Of a stretch of 64,000 bases of DNA, positions 1 to 23,056 are shown one piece after another; position 1 is the first letter of the stretch; the number at the start of each line of letters is the position of its first letter. Made by a program: the position numbers and the translations under genes. This DNA is from Rhabditoides inermis. Its lineage: Eukaryota; Nematoda; Chromadorea; Rhabditida; Rhabditidae. The notes below the pieces were generated by a model. The model had not been told where the DNA came from, ran no database searches, and saw only the letters and a program-made list of their open reading frames with translations. The DNA lies in assembly GCA_963966185.1 (NCBI GenBank), contig CAWZYM010000392.1, positions 1 to 64,000 of the forward strand, read 5' to 3'.

Positions 1-199
1 GGACGGCGATGTGATGCAGTAAAGACTCCTTGAGGATGAGCTCGAAGACACGGCAAGAGAAGAACGTGTTCAAAATCGGCCGGTACTCGAGTGGATTAAA
101 GGCGACCTTCTCCTTCGGAATCGGAGTGACTATAAAGACCTTCCAGAGAGAAGGAACGACCCTTGTAGACATGCTGGCATTATAGATCTGAGAGAGTCT
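1..199 (-). mobile_element. Non-LTR retrotransposon reverse transcriptase fragment
   Basis: Read on the minus strand, positions 199 to 1 are open and encode about 66 residues with the start of a LINE-type reverse transcriptase domain: a Trp-containing lead-in, the motif VTPIPKE, then NPLEYRPILNTFF and CRVFELIL. The P-I-P-K and Y-R-P-I blocks are typical of non-LTR reverse transcriptases. The catalytic YxDD region would lie to the left of the window and is not seen. Upstream (rightwards) the frame is lost in an AT-rich short tandem repeat, so this is probably a 5'-truncated or broken copy sitting downstream of the amylase gene. The exact clade (CR1/RTE/L1-like) cannot be told from this length. 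Confidence 0.75.
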
Positions 200-260
200 T
201 TATGTAGCCATCTTTATGTATCTTTATGTACTTTATGTAACCATCTTTATGTAGCCATGT
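196..260. repeat. Short tandem repeat, ATCTTTATGTA-like units
   Basis: Imperfect copies of a roughly 11-bp unit (ATCTTTATGTA / TTTATGTAGCC) run side by side next to the end of the reverse transcriptase fragment. This could mark the junction of a truncated retrotransposon insertion. Confidence 0.7.
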
Positions 261-426
261 TGACATTCAATTCAAGTCAATTGCACATGTGTGTGATATA
301 ATTATGAAAATTTCACAAATCCAAGGACGTCAAAGTGGTGAATCACTGAAAATTTCTTAGTGAAATGCATTTTTCAACAACGTATGTCGACCATCTAATA
401 ACTAAGTATTATCATCTAACTTTCTT

Positions 427-500
427 TTCACCATATTCACAAAAGCGATTATTTGTTTATTACAATTCACCATATTCACAAAAGCGATTATTTGTTTATT
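427..500. repeat. 35-bp direct repeat carrying the amylase poly(A) signal
   Basis: Positions 427-461 and 466-500 are identical (35 bp) and separated by 4 bp. Each copy contains, on the minus strand, an AATAAA hexamer (495-500 and 456-461) just beyond the amylase stop codon at 513-515, so the repeat duplicates the probable polyadenylation signal. The rest of 261-512 is AT-rich, with no gene seen. Confidence 0.85.
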
Positions 501-512
501 TTAAGCAAATAT

Positions 513-6505
<5,993 letters not shown>

Positions 6506-7589
6506 CTGAAAACAGTCAAGTAACGGCGAGTGCAAAGTTCGAGAATGTTGTGCAAAACTGACCACGCACGTGAATCGCGAGCTATGAAATATTTTATTTG
6601 GAGCTGAGGGTCTACTATCTGCCATGTGCGAGTTGATTTGATAAGCTATCGCCACCCAGAACACACAAACGTGTTGTCGAGAACAGTTGATTCAACGGTA
6701 TTCTATTCGGAGAAAGAGAGAGAGGGAGAGGGAGAGAGAGGCGTCGAGGATCCGGGTAGGTGGGAGATGAATGAGGCTGCGCTGTGTTATTCCATGACTT
6801 GTTACAACAACACTAGGGCACTCTTGTGTTGTGTTGTGAGAGACGAGAGGTGACCTTGTTATATGCAGTGTGAGACGTGGTCATGCGAGAGATTGAGGCA
6901 ATCCCCTCGCTACACCCTCACAGTCCTTCCCTCGGGGGTACTGTCCTCCCCCATCATCTTCCACTTCTTTCTCCTCGCCCGCTCCTCGCCCGCTCCTCTT
7001 TATGAGCCCATCAATTTGATCGCTTCCGCTCGGCCAATCGCCGCCGCCGACTCCGCCCTCAATCAGCTGCTCACTGCCGCTGCTGCGGACAAATTCGCCT
7101 TCGAGCGATCGCTTCTGCGCCCTCTATGATCGGCACGCTCTCTCACCGTGTTCTGACCGCAATACGTGTGTTTGTTGGAAAGAGTGATAGTGATTTGTCT
7201 GCGGGCAATGCGAGGGGATGAGAGGAAATGAGATCTCGATCGATGCCCGGCTATCTCTCATCACTCCATTCTCCCCTGCTGCTCCTGCTCCTTACCTGCT
7301 CCTGCTCCGTTTCTTCTCCTCCTTTGTGGAGCTGTCGATTATGAGATGATGCAATCAGGTCTATTCAAGCCGTTGTAATTGGATTACTTGCATTGGCTAG
7401 TAATGAGTACAAGAAGCTTTTCATTCGTCTCGCCAGTCACAACATCTAATCATCCTCTCAAATCACCGTGTTTCACTCATGGTTCACCTCGCTTTTCCAA
7501 TTCCCCTCTAACACAGCGTATGCGTATGTAAATTGTACGCGTGATTTGCGTTGCTTGTAGCTTTCTTTTCTCTTTTCTTTTTATATTTC

Positions 7590-7640
7590 TTTCCGCTGTC
7601 TATCAAATACACATTCGTAATATTTGATAGACAGCGGAAA
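7590..7640. repeat. Perfect inverted repeat, 20-bp arms, 11-nt loop
   Basis: Positions 7590-7609 (CCGCTGTCTATCAAATA preceded by TTT) are exactly reverse-complementary to 7621-7640. The loop is 7610-7620. Transcribed, it would fold into a 20-bp hairpin. It lies between two divergent genes, outside any coding exon. Confidence 0.9.
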
Positions 7641-9821
7641 ACAATGCTGGCGCGACTCGAATGTAGACTCCCTCCTCCCCTATATGCCATTTCTTCCGGG
7701 TGTCGCAATTATTATATAGCTATTGACGCAGATTTCTGTCCCTCTGTTTCTCTCTGTCTCTCTTTTTTATATTTCTCTCTCTCATTGTCTTTTTTGCTCC
7801 GTCTCTCGCCCCTGGTCTTTTCAATTGTACATGAAATGACGTTGATGTCTGTACGATAATTCCTTCTACGTGGGTCTCTCTACTCTCCACTCTGATGTGC
7901 GATGAGTGAGTGAGAGAGGGGGGAGAGGAGAAGAAGAGGAGATCCACTCGATGTGCCTTCCTTCTGATGTGATTCCCTTCGATGACCCTTCTCCCTCCCT
8001 CCCTCGCACACTCACTCCCTCTTCTCGCTTCCCCTGTCCCTCTTCATTCTCTACACTCTCTCCTCCATCCTTCCAAGGTTCGCACATTTCTGAACGCCTA
8101 ATGAGCCGCCCCGTCCAATCCAAGCCCCGCAAATTAGCCGCTCTGTTCTCCGCAGATTGCCTCTGATTTTTCCTAATCTCGTTATGCAACGTGTGGTTTT
8201 TCGCACCTCAATAGAGGAGAACGGCTATGACAAACAAAAGAGCGAGAGAGAGATAGTGAGAAAGAGGCGAGAGAGATAGATATAGAGAGAGAGGGAGAGA
8301 GATGGTTGGTGTACGCATAATGTGCTTGTGTTGACATCCTGTCCGTGTGTAGTGAGTGAGCTCTCTATTTGGTTAGTGACTGGGGTGTATATCCGGGTCT
8401 TCTCTCATTGTTTTCGCCCTCAAGCGACTCAAGTTTCACTCTTCTTATCATCGATGTATAAGTATACTCACCTGTCTTTCCCGTTTATTCTGTCCCTCTT
8501 CCCTCTGCTCCTCCTCCCTCTCCTCCTCCTACTCCTTGCTCCTCTGCTCTGCTCTTTCATTTTTTCACGCAGTCTGCTCCTCTAACCCGATTGTTGCACT
8601 TGGCTCGCTGGATGTCTATTTTGACGTCTTCCTTTCTCTTGTACCCATCAACTTCAACTTCTCGCCCGTTTGACATGTTTACATACATTCTCCACTCTCT
8701 TCCACCCTCCGGCATGGGGGGAAATTCGAATTTCCAATCTCTTCGCATGTTCAATGTGTGTTCGGAAGGTAGGCGAGCGTCGGGGGCTTGCCGTGCGGCA
8801 GCTCCTCACTCATTTGTGTGTCTTTCACAGTGTGTTTCTCTCTGTGCCTCGCTGGCTATGTCCGAAATGCCATTATAGAGGAGGGGGAAACGGTGGGAAG
8901 GGCGTTTAGGGGTTGGTTGGTGGGTGGGGCGAACGGGTTCTCGGTTGACATCGAGACGGGGTCCCGTATCACCGGGGCCACTACAATTCCACCCTCCTCT
9001 CATACATTCCATTTCATTATCCTGCTTCTGCAACTGTTTTCCTGTTCCAATCGTGACTCTCCACGTTCTCCACTTTTGTTTTTCTTATTTGCGTATTTTG
9101 TGATTTTGTTCTGCAAACTCACGTATTATCTATGTAATTTTGTGCAAGATAGATTTAAATAAGGAGAATATTCATATTCCTCTCTCTAACCAGATAATGC
9201 AAATAGTAAGACAAACCACACGCATACCGAAATAATATATAAATCACATTATCGGTGTGTGATGCGAGGCGTCGTATTTATACACACCTCTTGTAATACA
9301 TCTGCTTCTTCTTCTGCCGATCTATTCAGACCACATACATACGTAAACGACCTTTGTCTTCCAATCGGTGTATTTCGCAACTATAATTCTGTTGTTTTTG
9401 ATCGCTCCACTTTCTTGTCTTCCTATGTTCACTGTTTCCATGTGTGCACTGTCCTCTCACGCCACTCACATCATTACTTGTCCTCATTGGGAACAGACTG
9501 TTTCTCACACAACTTCTCACATACACACACGTGTTGATGCACACATTCGCGACCACATAATTCACACTGGCTGAAATGTCCGTTTCATATTGTTCGGTCA
9601 GCATCTCTCTCCTCTCTATCACTCTTTTATGTTGCTGTCAGTCGCAGGGCAACTCATTCCTCTTCCCCCATCCACCCCTCTCATACTCATTTCACTTCTT
9701 TCCCTCGCACTGAGTCCCGATTGCCCAACTGGGCTAAGCGGTGACACACACACACCTTGCCTCCCACTCCCACCCCCTTCCACTTGCCTCCTCTCGTGTC
9801 GAATAGCATATGCAATGTGCC

Positions 9822-9823
<2 letters not shown>

Positions 9824-9865
<42 letters not shown>
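9824..9865. repeat. (GA)n microsatellite upstream of GPCR start
   Basis: A pure GA run about 100 bp upstream of the first coding exon of the GPCR gene. Confidence 0.95.
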
Positions 9866-9867
<2 letters not shown>

Positions 9868-9968
9868 CATACTCACTCAACCCACACTGACTTTTTGCCG
9901 CCATCACGCGTCGTCGCAAAATCATCCTGCACCCATTTACACGTGTGTTGTGTTTCAGATGCAGTAGG

Positions 9969-14907
<4,939 letters not shown>

Positions 14908-15296
14908 AAGTGATGGCGCACTCGCGGTGTGCAGGCACCATCCCCGTGTCGCCCTATCCTTGCTCACCCACTCTCTCAAACGGGTACGAGGTCCGTGCAA
15001 CGAGACCACAGCTATTTTCTCAAACCTTTTCTCTCTCTCTCTCATCCCAACCATCTCTCACTACTAATGCATACTATATTTGTACAGAATAAAGCGTTTC
15101 ATCACTTGTTCATGACTCACTGCGGGGGGAAAGCCTGTCATAAACTGTACAATACCAGCATCACATAAAACATGCAAACCGTGTTTGCGCAGTTCGCTGT
15201 ATCAAAATCTCATCAAAAGCCTATCACTGTGAAGCAAATGCAAAAGACGGCATGAAAAAAACAATAGTCCGATTGTGATCAGAGCATTGGAAATGG

Positions 15297-15305
15297 TATA
15301 AAAGG
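15297..15305 (+). promoter_or_regulatory. TATA box of the small secreted-protein gene
   Basis: TATAAAAGG lies 45 bp upstream of the ATG at 15350, with no intervening ATG. This gives a very short 5' leader and suggests a strong, regulated promoter. The preceding 14908-15296 holds the 3' end of the GPCR gene and no other gene. Confidence 0.65.
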
Positions 15306-15349
15306 AGTGTGCGGAGGGAGGGGGACATCGGATCCATCCCTTCTCCACT

Positions 15350-15876
15350 ATGAGCCACTTCACCCTCGTCGCCCTTTGTGCCTGCGTGGCCGCCGCCATG
15401 GTAGGGTCCCCTTCCCCCTCCCTCACCATCTCCTCCCCACAGGCCTGCGCCCCTCCCGCACCCGCTGGTGGAGCCGCCAGCACCGCCGCCCCCGCCGCCC
15501 CTTCTCCCAGCCGCAAGAGACGCGCCGCCGTTCACCAGACCTCTCTCCTCCTCGAGACCATCCTGCCATACAACCAGCAGATGAACGCCGCCTACCTCAA
15601 CGGAGTCAGGGCTAAGGTGAGAGGAGATGGGAGAGCCAACACACCCCTCTTGTTCAGCTGTTCGCCATCGCTGGATCGCTGGGAAAGAAGCCGATCACTT
15701 CGGAGATCCACAGGGAGGTGGGTGGACAGGGAGGGGAAGGGGGAGTGACGAGGGGTGTTGAGGCGAAGAACGTGAACGGACACTTTGCCGTCTCGTACAT
15801 CGTCGACGACTACTCTTGCGATTCCATCAAGCAGTTCGTGCAGAAGGCCATCAAGACTGAGAGCCAGGTAGGGTGT

Positions 15877-15940
<64 letters not shown>

Positions 15941-16086
15941 AGAGAGAGAGAGAGATAGGGGGAGAGAGAGAGGGAGAGAGAGGGGGGGAGATAGAAAGAG
16001 GTTAGCATGCGAGCGGACTTTTTCAGATCGTTCGCGCCACGGTCACCTGCCAGGGAGGCGCACCTCAGGTGTTCGGCAAGCAGTAG
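15350..16086 (+). CDS. Small secreted nematode protein with dibasic site, function unknown
   Basis: About 149 residues. Exons: 15350-15400, 15443-15616, 15658-15717, 15763-15867, 16027-16086. The introns at 15401-15442 (42 nt) and 15718-15762 (45 nt) are multiples of three and open, so retained-intron versions would stay in frame; the first would add residues right after the signal peptide. The N-terminus (MSHFTLVALCACVAAAM) is a signal peptide, followed by an Ala/Pro-rich segment and a possible furin-type site (SRKRR). The rest is a globular-looking domain with two cysteines (DDYSCDSI and TVTCQGG). I do not recognise the family. The TATA box and AATAAA (16134-16139) bracket a compact gene, consistent with a highly expressed secreted product. 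Confidence 0.75.
15881..15990. repeat. (GA)n microsatellite in intron
   Basis: An interrupted GA/GGGA tract in the last intron (15868-16026) of the small secreted-protein gene, purine-rich on the sense strand. Confidence 0.95.
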
Positions 16087-16297
16087 ACACCCACCACTCT
16101 TCTTCTATTCAATCATATCGGGAACTATTCGGGAATAAATCTATATTGCAGCAATCGTGTTTAGTTTATTTGTGCATAGTTAGGAGAACTTGGGCAGGAA
16201 CATTTGAAAAGTCATGAGAACGCCATCCGAGACAGTGACTGTCAGCCTGGAAAGGAGGATTGAGAGAGAGGGGAGAGAGAGAGAGAGAGAGAGCCAC

Positions 16298-17399
16298 TCA
16301 CTTCTTCTTGGGGCTGACTCTCGCAGTGGTGCGGGTGTGCAGTTGGTATGTGTATCCCTCCACCGTATAGCTGCCGTAGCCGTTCTAAACTTATCCATAA
16401 CAATCACGTTCAATGAAGCCCTGACTCGCCTCCATCCATAGCACCATCTCCTCGGCCCCAGTCTCCAGAGTGTACTCTCCAGTGGAATACAGAATCACCG
16501 ACGCTCCTTGCTTTCCATCACCGTACAGTGTCACAGGACCACCCCTGCAAGAAATGATAGTTTTCTCTGCATCAACTTACATGAGTCTGTGGTTGTTGTC
16601 TTGAATGAACTGGTTGAGGTTTATGGGTGCGGGTAGGGACAGAGGGGTGGGTTCGAAGGGAGGGTGGACGAGGAACGAGTCTTCCGACACCTCCTGGCGG
16701 GCACACTGCACAGACGAGAGGTATTTCTGGAAGAGTTAAGTGAAACATAGATACATAAACCAATTGGTACCTTGATAACCGGGGGCAGGTCCTTGACGAC
16801 GTCGTCGAGATGGAACCACCTCTCGTAAAGGCGAGTCGTCGTGCCGTCCACGAAATATCTAGATACGAAAGGTAAATGCACCGTCTCCTCTGCCTCAGAG
16901 TGTAGTCTCTACAGTGAGATCACCGACGCGCAAGAAAGTGAGTGAAACCATGCATCATTCATCGAGCCTACCTGATACAGTCGAATTCGGTGCGCAGTCT
17001 CTCCCTCTCCAGCACCACTCCCAGAGTGTTCTCGAAGCGCTGCGGACTGTGCTCGACACGAGATGGAAGCAGGAACACCTCGCCTGAACTGACATTGTAT
17101 CCCTCTCACTCCCTCCTCCTCCTCACCTTCCTTGATGCGCACGTCCTTCATTTCGCCTTTCTCCACCACCCTCAGTACCATGTCTCCTTTGAGTTGGTAG
17201 AAGAACTCCTCTCCCTCCTCTAGATGAAAGTCCTTCCGAGAGTTCGGACCACCCACGAAGAACAGCTTCAGCTGGTCGGAATACCTATAGGCAAAATGAG
17301 ATGGACCTTGGAAAGTACTCACATGCACTTGTTGCAGACGGGTGGATGGAAGTCCTTCTCATTCGCTGTCAACCACTCCGGAAGAGACTGTGGCTTCAT
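16298..17399 (-). CDS. haao-1: 3-hydroxyanthranilate 3,4-dioxygenase (7 exons)
   Basis: Cytosolic iron enzyme of the kynurenine pathway that opens 3-hydroxyanthranilate toward quinolinate/NAD; about 260 residues, close to the usual length. Exons: 17323-17399, 17127-17284, 16972-17083, 16771-16858, 16581-16726, 16430-16544, 16298-16384. Recognised from [28 protein letters not shown] (cupin motif with iron-binding His and Glu), the Arg-rich substrate region and [15 protein letters not shown]. The last intron (16385-16429, 45 nt) appears to use a GC donor (GAG/GCGAGT). The start was chosen at the ATG after a TTCAG acceptor at 17397-17399; an open frame further upstream (17464-17658) is not joined to it by a clear splice. 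It lies downstream of the CPT1-like gene on the same strand, about 520 bp away. Confidence 0.93.
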
Positions 17400-17920
17400 C
17401 TCTGAACGCAACAATCAGTAATCTCATTAGTTATCAGAAATTTTGAAACAGTTCAAAATAATTCTAATCTAGGGGAACCGTGAATTGGTGTGGTAATCGT
17501 TGATAGGCGGTTCTCTCGCTGATATCATCATCCTTTTTTGGGAATTTCTCTGATCTCTCTGGATGCCACTCTTTCTCCTCGCTCTGTTGTCTGTCCCTCT
17601 TCTTCACCCTACGCTTTCCCGTTTCCTCTCTCTTTACCACCGCAACAGGAATCGACATGATTTACAGTCGCTTCGGTCATTGATTGCTATCACAAACAGC
17701 ATGTGATCCTACCACTTGTTGATATAGATGCATATCACAAAAAATGATAACAATATTTATTTAGCCAAATATATAACACATATAAGTATAAATACACGCA
17801 ACCTGAATGAGCATTGAGTATGTACAAATATGTAGGTAAATAACTGTGCACCAAGGAATTCAATCACACAGGGATAGTTGAATGAGTGAGACTTGAATGA
17901 GGGACATTCAATGGCTGACT

Positions 17921-18006
17921 TTACAAGTCGAAAAGATCACGCATCTCACAGAGGGCGCGGACAAAGTGGTCACGCATACGAGTAGAGTCCTGAAAAGAGG
18001 GAGATC

Positions 18007-18053
<47 letters not shown>

Positions 18054-20222
18054 AAGAGAGAGACAGAGGGAGAAAGAGATACTCACCGTGTTCTCTGCCG
18101 ATTTGTAGGAGGTAATGTGCATACAAATCGAGTGGTTTCCCGCAGTCCTGTAGCACATTCCGTACCCGTTCTTCGCAACAGCACTGAAAACAAAAAGTGA
18201 ATTATGAAAAATGAAAAATAAATAAGTAAACAATAACTGACCCGAACGAGGCTCCGAGCCAGCTGTTCTCTGGATACTTGTCCTCATCCATAGACTGGGT
18301 CATGTTCGGGATCTGAAACGCGAAAATGATAGAACAAACAATAGAAACGCTAGTTTTTTTCAAGTTGGTTCCCGATAGAAGGAACTTTTTTCTCTCCAAG
18401 TTATGGATTGATTGAATAGCGATGTCGACTGACGTGAGAGGTGGAGAGGATCCACTTCTGCGAGATGTAGTGGTCGAGGAAGGGAGACGAGATCCCCGTG
18501 CCCTTGCTCATGATGTACAGCACAAACAGGTGGCGGTCGATTCCGCGGCCCACGATGCACCCACTGAAAGAAGAAAGAGTGAGCATGCTGTCCCATATGC
18601 AACAGGTCTCCACTCACCGGTTGTTGGCTGCGTGGGTGGCGCAGGCTGTTCGCAGCAGGCGCGCCCTCTCTGCCCTGTCCACTCCCTCGTCCATCATTCC
18701 ATGCACGAATGCACAGCTCTCCTCCGTCACACTACGCAGCGTCTCCGTGCGAGAATTGGCGAAGAATCGGGCTGACGTCGCCTCGTACGTCAGACTGAAC
18801 TTGCCCTGGTCCTGAAATGGAGGATATGAATATGAGAGAAAAGAATGGAGATAAAAGTGTAGACGTACCCTATAGTTGGCGAGCTGAATGGCCATTTGTA
18901 TGAATGCGTCGGGCGAGCAGCCGAACTTCTTGATGAGTCCCTTTCCGAAGGTCTTGAAGATGGTGGTGCACAGATCGACGTCGTCCCTGGCCTCTCCATA
19001 CGTGGACACACAGCGGGAGATCTCCGAGGACATGACATCGTCCACCTAGAACAGGGAATGGACATGGACACGTGCACATGCGAGACTCACCTCCACAGGC
19101 AGCAGCTGTGCGGGAACGAGTTCGGAGAGCTGCTCGCTGGAGAGCGAGATGTTGCGCTGCTCCTCCAGGGGAGGGTACCTAGAAAGGGGAAGGTGAGAGG
19201 GAGAAGGAGAGAAAGGGGGGAGGGGACACTGACCGCATGAAGTCCGTGTCTATCTTGATGAAGTTCTCCATCGCGTGGTCGAACTCTGCCCCGTCGGCTA
19301 TCGAGTGCTCCGTTGTCCCTCCCATCCTGCCGTTCTTGCTGACAGTGTAGTTGAACGACTTGTCCACCCAGCGGTTTGTGCCCGATCCAGTGATCATCGA
19401 ACCCATGTAGCGGTTGAAGCCCGCCTGGTCTTTCTGAAACCACACACGTCATCTCTGCTACACCTTCTGTCCATACCTCGTGGTCCGATGTGAACTCCTG
19501 TTCGTCGAGGCTGATGCAGAAGGCGGCCGTCTCCACGTGCTTGAGTGTCTCCGCGTTTCGAGGGTGCGAGAGGAAGAAACGGCGGCGGTTGCGAGCCCAC
19601 TCGTCACTGCAACACGGAAAAGCAATTAAAATACAATCAATAACATGTAGTAGAGAAATCACAAAGACAACGCGTCACGTTGACATACCGTCGATCGGTG
19701 GTGAGGGCGGCGACGTCTCGAGCAGGGCCTTCGACGGCCGGCTTCGCAAGGATATCCTCGATCAGCCTGCAAACATCGGTAGGACTCGTTCTCTCTCGTC
19801 TTTTTCTTTCTCCTTCCCACTCACACTGCGAGCTGCTCGATGGAGAACATCTTCCTCGTTTTCGGGTTGCACAGATCCAGCCGGTAGAGGCCACCCTTGG
19901 AGAGGATAACAATGTGAGACTGGATGCCTGCAATTGAGAGCGTGAGAGGAGAGAGAGAGAGAGAGAGAGAGACCACCCACCGTGCTTGACGAGCCGATCG
20001 CAGTCCTCTCCGGGCTCTCGAGTGATCGCATATAGCTTCTCATAGTGACGGCTGCACACCATACCCTCACCCGGCTGAAACACGTCAATAAGTTCACTGA
20101 TAAAAAAACCTCAGAAAAAAGATACCGGTTTGAAAGACTGGTCATCAATGGCGAGTTGACTCATACACTCCACGTAGGCGACGTGGGCTGCTCTGCAAAG
20201 AGGGAGGGTGAGAGAGACTCGG

Positions 20223-20253
<31 letters not shown>

Positions 20254-20445
20254 TGTGAGGATAAGGAGAAAGAAATGGTCTCACCTGTACGCCTGAGTGG
20301 CGGGCTGCACCTGGAATAGGTCGACGTGGGCGACGGATGAGTTGATGAGGAGGCACTCCTTGCCATACAAGTACGCGTACTTCTCCCAGAAACCAGTCAC
20401 GTAGTTGTCGGTCGTCCACGAGAACATCTGAAGAGAGCGGGGTGA

Positions 20446-20483
<38 letters not shown>

Positions 20484-21855
20484 ATGTTAGGAACGGGGAC
20501 TGGCCTTGGTGTACATCTGCAGCTTCTTTCCCTCCTCCTTGAGGAATGTGTCCGCCTGCTCGGCGACCACAGTGTACTCGTCCTTGCTGAGGATGTGTTT
20601 CATCGACTGTAGGTACTTGGCGACAGTGTCTTCGAGGACGGGTACTGGCAGATTGGGAAGGAGGCTGTCACACGACAGCAGCCGGGGAGGCGCCAGTGAC
20701 AACATCTTGCGCCACACCTAAAACTTATTTCAAACTTTGATTACTCATTCACTCTCTTGTTTCTCTCTTTTGTTCGCGTCTATGTATTCATGTACCTTGC
20801 ACTCGCCTATCTACCACAGACCATTTCCGTTTACAGTCTGCAAGTGTTCAAAGTTTCGATGGCGTGCGTGTGAGTGAGTGAGATAAGACAGTGATAATAG
20901 ATTCTCGTGGCCGATATCAATGATTGATGCGTATGTCTGATAAGCAAGGACATTATGACGATTGTTATTCTTATAATGTGATAGGTACATGTTGTCCTTC
21001 CTATCACAATGGGAGCAATGTACGATGTCCACAATATTTATGCACAGTAAGCCTTCTTTCGCTATTATATTCGCTAAATCAAAAGTTCAAAAGGAAGTGC
21101 TTATCTTTTCAGACCATGTGGCAACGTGACTACAGCTACTGCGGATCAGAGAAATCAACGATAACCCTTCTCCTATCTACCAAAACGCGAGAAAGCGTGG
21201 CTACGACTACGCGGATACTGTATCGTCCGGAATCAAAGCATCTGACGAGAGAAAAAAATGCGAAGCGAGAAAAGTAAGCATAATAGATCACTTACCGCCC
21301 ATATCTTGGTGGTGATAGAGGGCTTCTTGGGGTTCTCGAACATGAATCCCTGAAAGTAACATATAAAGTAAGATATGTAAAGTAGCAAACTAGAGGATTC
21401 TCACCTTGTATGAGAAGTAGAAGTACTTGAGGAATGCTCGTAGAATGACGACAGGTGTGTAGACTGTGGCGAACGAGACAACGCCAATCTTGGCAGCCTG
21501 CAGAGGAAACAGTCACTCTGCCACTCTCGCTCCCTCTCACTCACCTCGAGGTACTTGTTTCCAGTGTCGGGTAGGAGGGATAGCAGGGGGTTCTCGGGGA
21601 ACCGAGTGTGCAGGGCTGTGGCCGCCGCGAGGGACGCCGCGAATGGAACTGGACCGATCGGGTACACACGGTTCTCCACCTTGTTCTGAAACGAGGAATG
21701 TGTAATTCACGCGATCTACTATCCACACATCATATAATGAGTTTCATGTATGTCGGGTGACAAATACTCACATATGTCTTGTATAGTGCCCTCTCGGTAG
21801 GCGAGGGGAAGTACTCTCGCAGCTTCAGAGGAGGCAAGGGCTTCGAGTTACTCAT
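17921..21855 (-). CDS. Carnitine O-palmitoyltransferase 1-like (19 exons)
   Basis: Transfers long-chain acyl groups from CoA to carnitine at the outer mitochondrial membrane, for beta-oxidation. About 741 residues. Exons: 21772-21855, 21545-21685, 21405-21497, 21296-21349, 20505-20717, 20285-20427, 20126-20192, 19981-20074, 19825-19927, 19689-19766, 19477-19606, 19234-19433, 19091-19178, 18869-19045, 18618-18811, 18434-18563, 18242-18312, 18087-18183, 17921-17989. CPT1 hallmarks: LPNLPVPVLEDTVAKYLQS, WEKYAYLYGKE, WVDKSFNY, catalytic His in TTEHSIADGAEF (Ser-Ile where mammals have Ser-Trp), PDAFIQMAIQLANYRDQGKF, GIDRHLF and the C-terminal STS motif. Hydrophobic stretches before residue 110 could be the membrane anchors. 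One intron (20428-20504) seems to use a GC donor. Introns 18010-18065, 19950-19971, 20226-20251 and 20446-20483 carry (GA)n on the + strand, that is (CT)n in the transcript. Confidence 0.92.
18010..18065. repeat. (GA)n microsatellite in CPT1-like intron
   Basis: GA repeat in intron 17990-18086; on the coding strand it is a pyrimidine tract close to the acceptor of the last exon. Confidence 0.95.
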
Positions 21856-22336
21856 TCTGAAATACCAAATAGTAAGCTGGGGAAACAATACTTGGCAGCT
21901 AAAGAGTAGCTGGAGTGGCTGGTCTTATATACTCGAGCAGTGGGTGGAATTTGCGCCCGGGTGGCGTCGGCACAGTCACATTGGGAAGGACAAAGTACGC
22001 GGGGCGAGAGGGGCGGGCGGGCGGAGGGCGCAGACACACACAGCGAGACAGAGAGTGCGGGAGAGAGCGCGCGCGAGCGAGAGAGACAGGGAACACGCGG
22101 ACATTGGCCAGGTGACCACAGTGTAGCCAACACATGGTAGCCATGCCGGAAAAGCAGATCAAAGGGTTGCAAATGTATATGTATCGTGACGTCATCCGAA
22201 GACATATGGATATATTATGTCAGTACCACATCACTGATATCTAACTTATAATCGCATTCTTCAGTACAGAGAGGACCGTTGGATGATAAACAGGCAAGTG
22301 TGTATCTAGTGCAGGGTGAGCGAGTGAGATGGAGAT

Positions 22337-22381
<45 letters not shown>

Positions 22382-23056
22382 GAGGGAGAGAGAGAGAGAA
22401 AGGGGGGGGCGAGAGAAAATAGAATGGACAGTGGTGCGAGTGTGAATGGAGGCATAGAGGGCAAAGTAAGTATTGTAGAATGCAGTGAGAATGGAAGTGC
22501 ACCGTGGATCAAACGTTGTAACTGAACACTGAACCACTCAAACGAACTGTTGTTTTCAAGACTATTTTCAAGACTTTTTAAACAGTAACAAATAACTTTG
22601 TTGTCAGTCAGCAGTCAGCACAATAACGCCACACACTAACCGCATGAGTTGATCAGTCGATTAATGAAATGGAATGAAGACATTATTTTCTCCTCCTCCT
22701 GGGCAAGAAAATACTAGTTGGACGGAATGCACTGCTGTAATCGAAGGCAATACTGTTCTATCTTCCAGTCCCAATATGCTAATAAAGAATAAGAGAATAA
22801 TTTAACGTGTTTTGACTTCAGTGGGATTTGAATACGGAGGGTAGAACGAAGATATGAGACGTTTCTGAATCTACTACAATATTTGGGTGATTTTGGATAC
22901 AGTATGGTAATAGAAAAAAAATATAATTATGTTTGAAGCAAATATAGAACAACATATGAACAAATGAATAAACACATACAAATGAAACGATATATCGATA
23001 GTAACTCTACAAACTACAATAGTCAGTTAACAGCTACATATATAGACGTTCGTTGA
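21856..23056. other. Intergenic region with (GA)n tract
   Basis: About 1.2 kb between the CPT1-like start and the 3' end of the zinc-finger gene, both on the minus strand. It holds a long GA/GGGA microsatellite (22332-22402) and AT-rich sequence near 22900-23000. No gene was seen. Confidence 0.6.

Larger units (their letters stand above)
6506..9968. other. Intergenic region between divergent amylase and GPCR genes
   Basis: About 3.5 kb separates the amylase start (-) from the GPCR start (+). No open frame with family similarity was found on either strand. It is rich in CT-biased low-complexity sequence and holds a 20-bp-arm inverted repeat (7590-7640) and a (GA)n tract (9824-9865). It should contain both promoters, but no convincing TATA box was picked out. 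Confidence 0.6.

Noticed and set aside
8591..9162. Open frames in the amylase-GPCR spacer
   Set aside because: Low-complexity composition, no family motif and no plausible splice partners.
17464..17658. 64-codon frame upstream of the dioxygenase
   Set aside because: Lys/Arg/Glu-rich with no clear donor to join the next exon in frame; the ATG at 17399 gives the normal protein length.
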